A program made the position numbers and the translations under genes. DNA of 64,000 nucleotides from Linnemannia elongata (Eukaryota > Mortierellomycota > Mortierellomycetes > Mortierellales > Mortierellaceae): assembly GCA_036320915.1 (NCBI GenBank), contig JAXBDG010000016.1, positions 1,116,001 to 1,180,000 on the forward strand, read 5' to 3'. The notes under the pieces are model-generated. The model was not told where the DNA came from and ran no database searches. It worked only from the letters and a program-made list of their open reading frames with translations. Below are positions 62,570 through 64,000 of the stretch, one piece after another. Numbering within the stretch: the first letter of the stretch is position 1; every line of letters begins with the position of its first letter.

Positions 62570-62900
62570 TTTTATGCCTTGGTGTTGTCCATGGAAGGTC
62601 CATTGATGGTGCCCCTTGGTCTTTTCCTCATTCTTTGGTATTTTTTACACCCTGTTCTTTTCATCCCTTGAACAGTTTCCAGCAACCCTTGGTCTTTTTC
62701 CTGCATCCCTTGGTCTTTTTCCTTCATCCCTTGGTCTCTTTCCAGCATCCCTTGGTCTTTTTCCTGCACCCCTCTATTTTTCAAGCTCCCCTTTCTTTCC
62801 CAGCAACCCTTGATCTTTTTCCATCTTTTCCATTATCCCTTAATCTTTTTCCACTATCCTTCCATTTTTTCTCGCATCCCTTCATCTTTTTACATGCATT
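62570..62900 (+). repeat. CCCTTGGTC-type minisatellite upstream of secreted-protein gene 2
   Basis: Units of about 24 nt (CATCCCTTGGTCTTTTTCCT). It ends about 70 bp before the TATA box at 62968, the same arrangement as at 6365-6765. Confidence 0.8.
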
Positions 62901-62967
62901 TCCTCAACATTCTCTCTCCATGCCCAAATAACAAGTCGATTGTTTTTTTTCTTTCGACTCTCTTCAC

Positions 62968-62976
62968 ATATATAAA
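62968..62976 (+). promoter_or_regulatory. TATA box of secreted-protein gene 2
   Basis: ATATATAAA inside TCACATATATAAA, identical over 13 bp to the promoter at 6784-6796. Confidence 0.6.
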
Positions 62977-63212
62977 GAGGTTTCTACCATCCTGGACCAA
63001 CACACAACTACTCCCACCTCAAGACTGCAATTCGGCAACAGCACTCACACCACTCGCGAGGACCATCGCAAGCACCATTGCAAGAGCCGCCAAACAAACA
63101 ATCTCCCTCGCAGAACACTCGCAAGAACGCACAGAACCCTCTCAAGAGCACTCCAGTAACATTCACAGACCTGCACAACCCGCACACGCCTGCACATTCT
63201 TGACCAGACCTT

Positions 63213-63289
63213 GTAAGACTACATTATGAAACTTTCACAATTATACTCAAGGAGCAGCGGTCATATCCATCACTAACCTGTTTTACTAG
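63213..63289 (+). other. Probable 5'-UTR intron of secreted-protein gene 2
   Basis: GTAAGA donor at 63213, CTAAC near 63273 and TTTTACTAG acceptor ending at 63289, four bases before the ATG. An alternative acceptor (TTTGCAG, ~63312) would remove the ATG and is less likely. Confidence 0.45.
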
Positions 63290-63293
63290 TCTG

Positions 63294-63782
63294 ATGCATT
63301 TCTCGTTTGCAGCTTATTTCCTATTACTGTTGGGAGGCTCTGCTCGAGCGCAGATATTCGGCAAAGTCAACGGTCACAACTGCCTTGAACCTAAGCGCTC
63401 GGATGGCTGCTGTGAGACTTGGACTAATCAAGCCCTTGGACAGGTTGTTGAGTGCCCGGCTTTGCCTAAGCTCACTTTTGCATGCTTGGATGGATTTGGT
63501 GATTGCATTCAATGGAAACAGCCAGGTTGTGGTGATCATTACTATGAGATTCGTGGTCTACTTAAACGCCAATCTGGTCCTATCCTTGGTGCTGTTTGTG
63601 ATCAAGTCCTCGGTGCTTACGATCCCTCGTATTACAACAAAGAGTTTGACAATATGTTCCAGTGGTGCAAGGATCAAGGAGGCAGTGCAAGGCAGGTGAA
63701 TTTCAACGACCAATTTTGCCCAGACAAGTGCTCACTAAAAGATATCGTGCTTGGGAAGTGTCGCAGTCAACCAAAACAATAA
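63294..63782 (+). CDS. Cysteine-rich small secreted protein (effector-like)
   Basis: Intact 162-aa protein. Signal peptide to about residue 19 (FAAYFLLLLGGSARA), mature N-terminus QIFGKVNGHNC. The mature chain has 12 cysteines (including a CC pair in DGCCETW, then VECP, FACLD, GDCIQ, PGCGD, AVCDQ, QWCKD, QFCPD, DKCSL, GKCRS), enough for six disulfides. No known domain is recognised. Such small Cys-rich secreted proteins are common fungal effector or wall proteins. It shares core promoter, leader-intron design and upstream repeat array with the gene at 7148 but no sequence similarity. Confidence 0.85.
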   Translation: MHFSFAAYFLLLLGGSARAQIFGKVNGHNCLEPKRSDGCCETWTNQALGQVVECPALPKLTFACLDGFGDCIQWKQPGCGDHYYEIRGLLKRQSGPILGAVCDQVLGAYDPSYYNKEFDNMFQWCKDQGGSARQVNFNDQFCPDKCSLKDIVLGKCRSQPKQ

Positions 63783-64000
63783 GAAAATAAATTTTTAGTT
63801 TGCTTCTAACCGAAAGACTCCAAGACGCCCTGGAAACAAATGTATTTCCCTTTCGTTGTTCGTTCAACTTGCATGACTATTAGTAGTGCGCAGAGCTCTT
63901 TCGTCTGCTCCTTGTCCTTTTACACAAGAGCAGAATTGACAAGAGTCTCGTTGGCGCCCTGCAGGTACTTAACCCTTCCCCCATCAATATTATTAATACT
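63783..64000. other. 3' flank of the last gene, window edge
   Basis: An AATAAA at 63786-63791 soon after the stop is a possible polyadenylation signal. Nothing else is recognised before the window ends. Confidence 0.45.

Noticed and set aside
1..64000. tRNA, riboswitch or bacterial operon features
   Set aside because: No tRNA A/B box arrangement was recognised by eye, and the gene structure is plainly eukaryotic.

Overview
The window looks like nuclear DNA of a filamentous fungus, most likely an early-diverging lineage such as Mortierellomycota. That placement is inferred, not proven. The support is short GT-AG introns (about 77-160 nt, often GTAAGT with a CTAAC branch site), a caleosin, a fungal AP-1 factor, a KGG stress protein and a large NACHT protein. 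The repeat load is also fungal in type: Helitrons, non-LTR retrotransposons, a DIRS-type element and scattered 28S rDNA pieces.

Layout. 1-7.8 kb holds host genes: Hsp20, a spliced caleosin (-), a spliced KGG protein and a secreted protein, with two decayed 28S fragments between them. 7.8-24.3 kb is Helitron territory: one decayed element (F, 7798-10799), then five head-to-tail elements (A-E, 10804-24303) joined with no spacer inside one AT target. Element C encodes an intact spliced Rep-helicase of 1644 aa; A, B, D and E are non-autonomous and packed with micro-hairpins. 24.3-41.5 kb returns to host genes: a kelch-type membrane protein (-), an AP-1/Yap-type bZIP factor (-) and a 1786-aa NACHT protein (+) with a coding minisatellite. 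41.9-53.5 kb holds LINE copies: an antisense 3' fragment, a 5'-truncated copy inserted at the stop codon of a divergent Hsp70-like gene, a full-length two-ORF LINE, and a second truncated copy that ends at a 28S rRNA 3' end. 54.1-56.4 kb has a pair of ~165-bp inverted repeats around a small secreted-protein gene. 56.5-61.8 kb has DIRS-type RNase H/tyrosine recombinase remains, a 186-bp inverted repeat and a second LINE family that has lost its reverse transcriptase. 62-64 kb has repeat arrays upstream of a cysteine-rich secreted protein.

How the parts relate. The host genes are mostly stress, redox and lipid-body functions (Hsp20, caleosin, KGG, AP-1) plus secreted or surface proteins and one STAND-type NTPase. 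Two secreted-protein genes share the same design: a CCCTTGAT-type repeat array, a TCACATATATAAA core promoter, a long leader, an intron just before the ATG, then a signal peptide. Repeats of the same CCCTTGAT type recur over 56 kb, always on the + strand.

The strongest unusual structure is the Helitron array. Its exact joints, its reconstituted single AT target, the apparently identical 1.4-kb halves of D and E, and the dense 11-nt stem-loops suggest recent rolling-circle activity driven by element C. Spliced structures were built by hand from splice motifs and reading frame, so they still need transcript confirmation.
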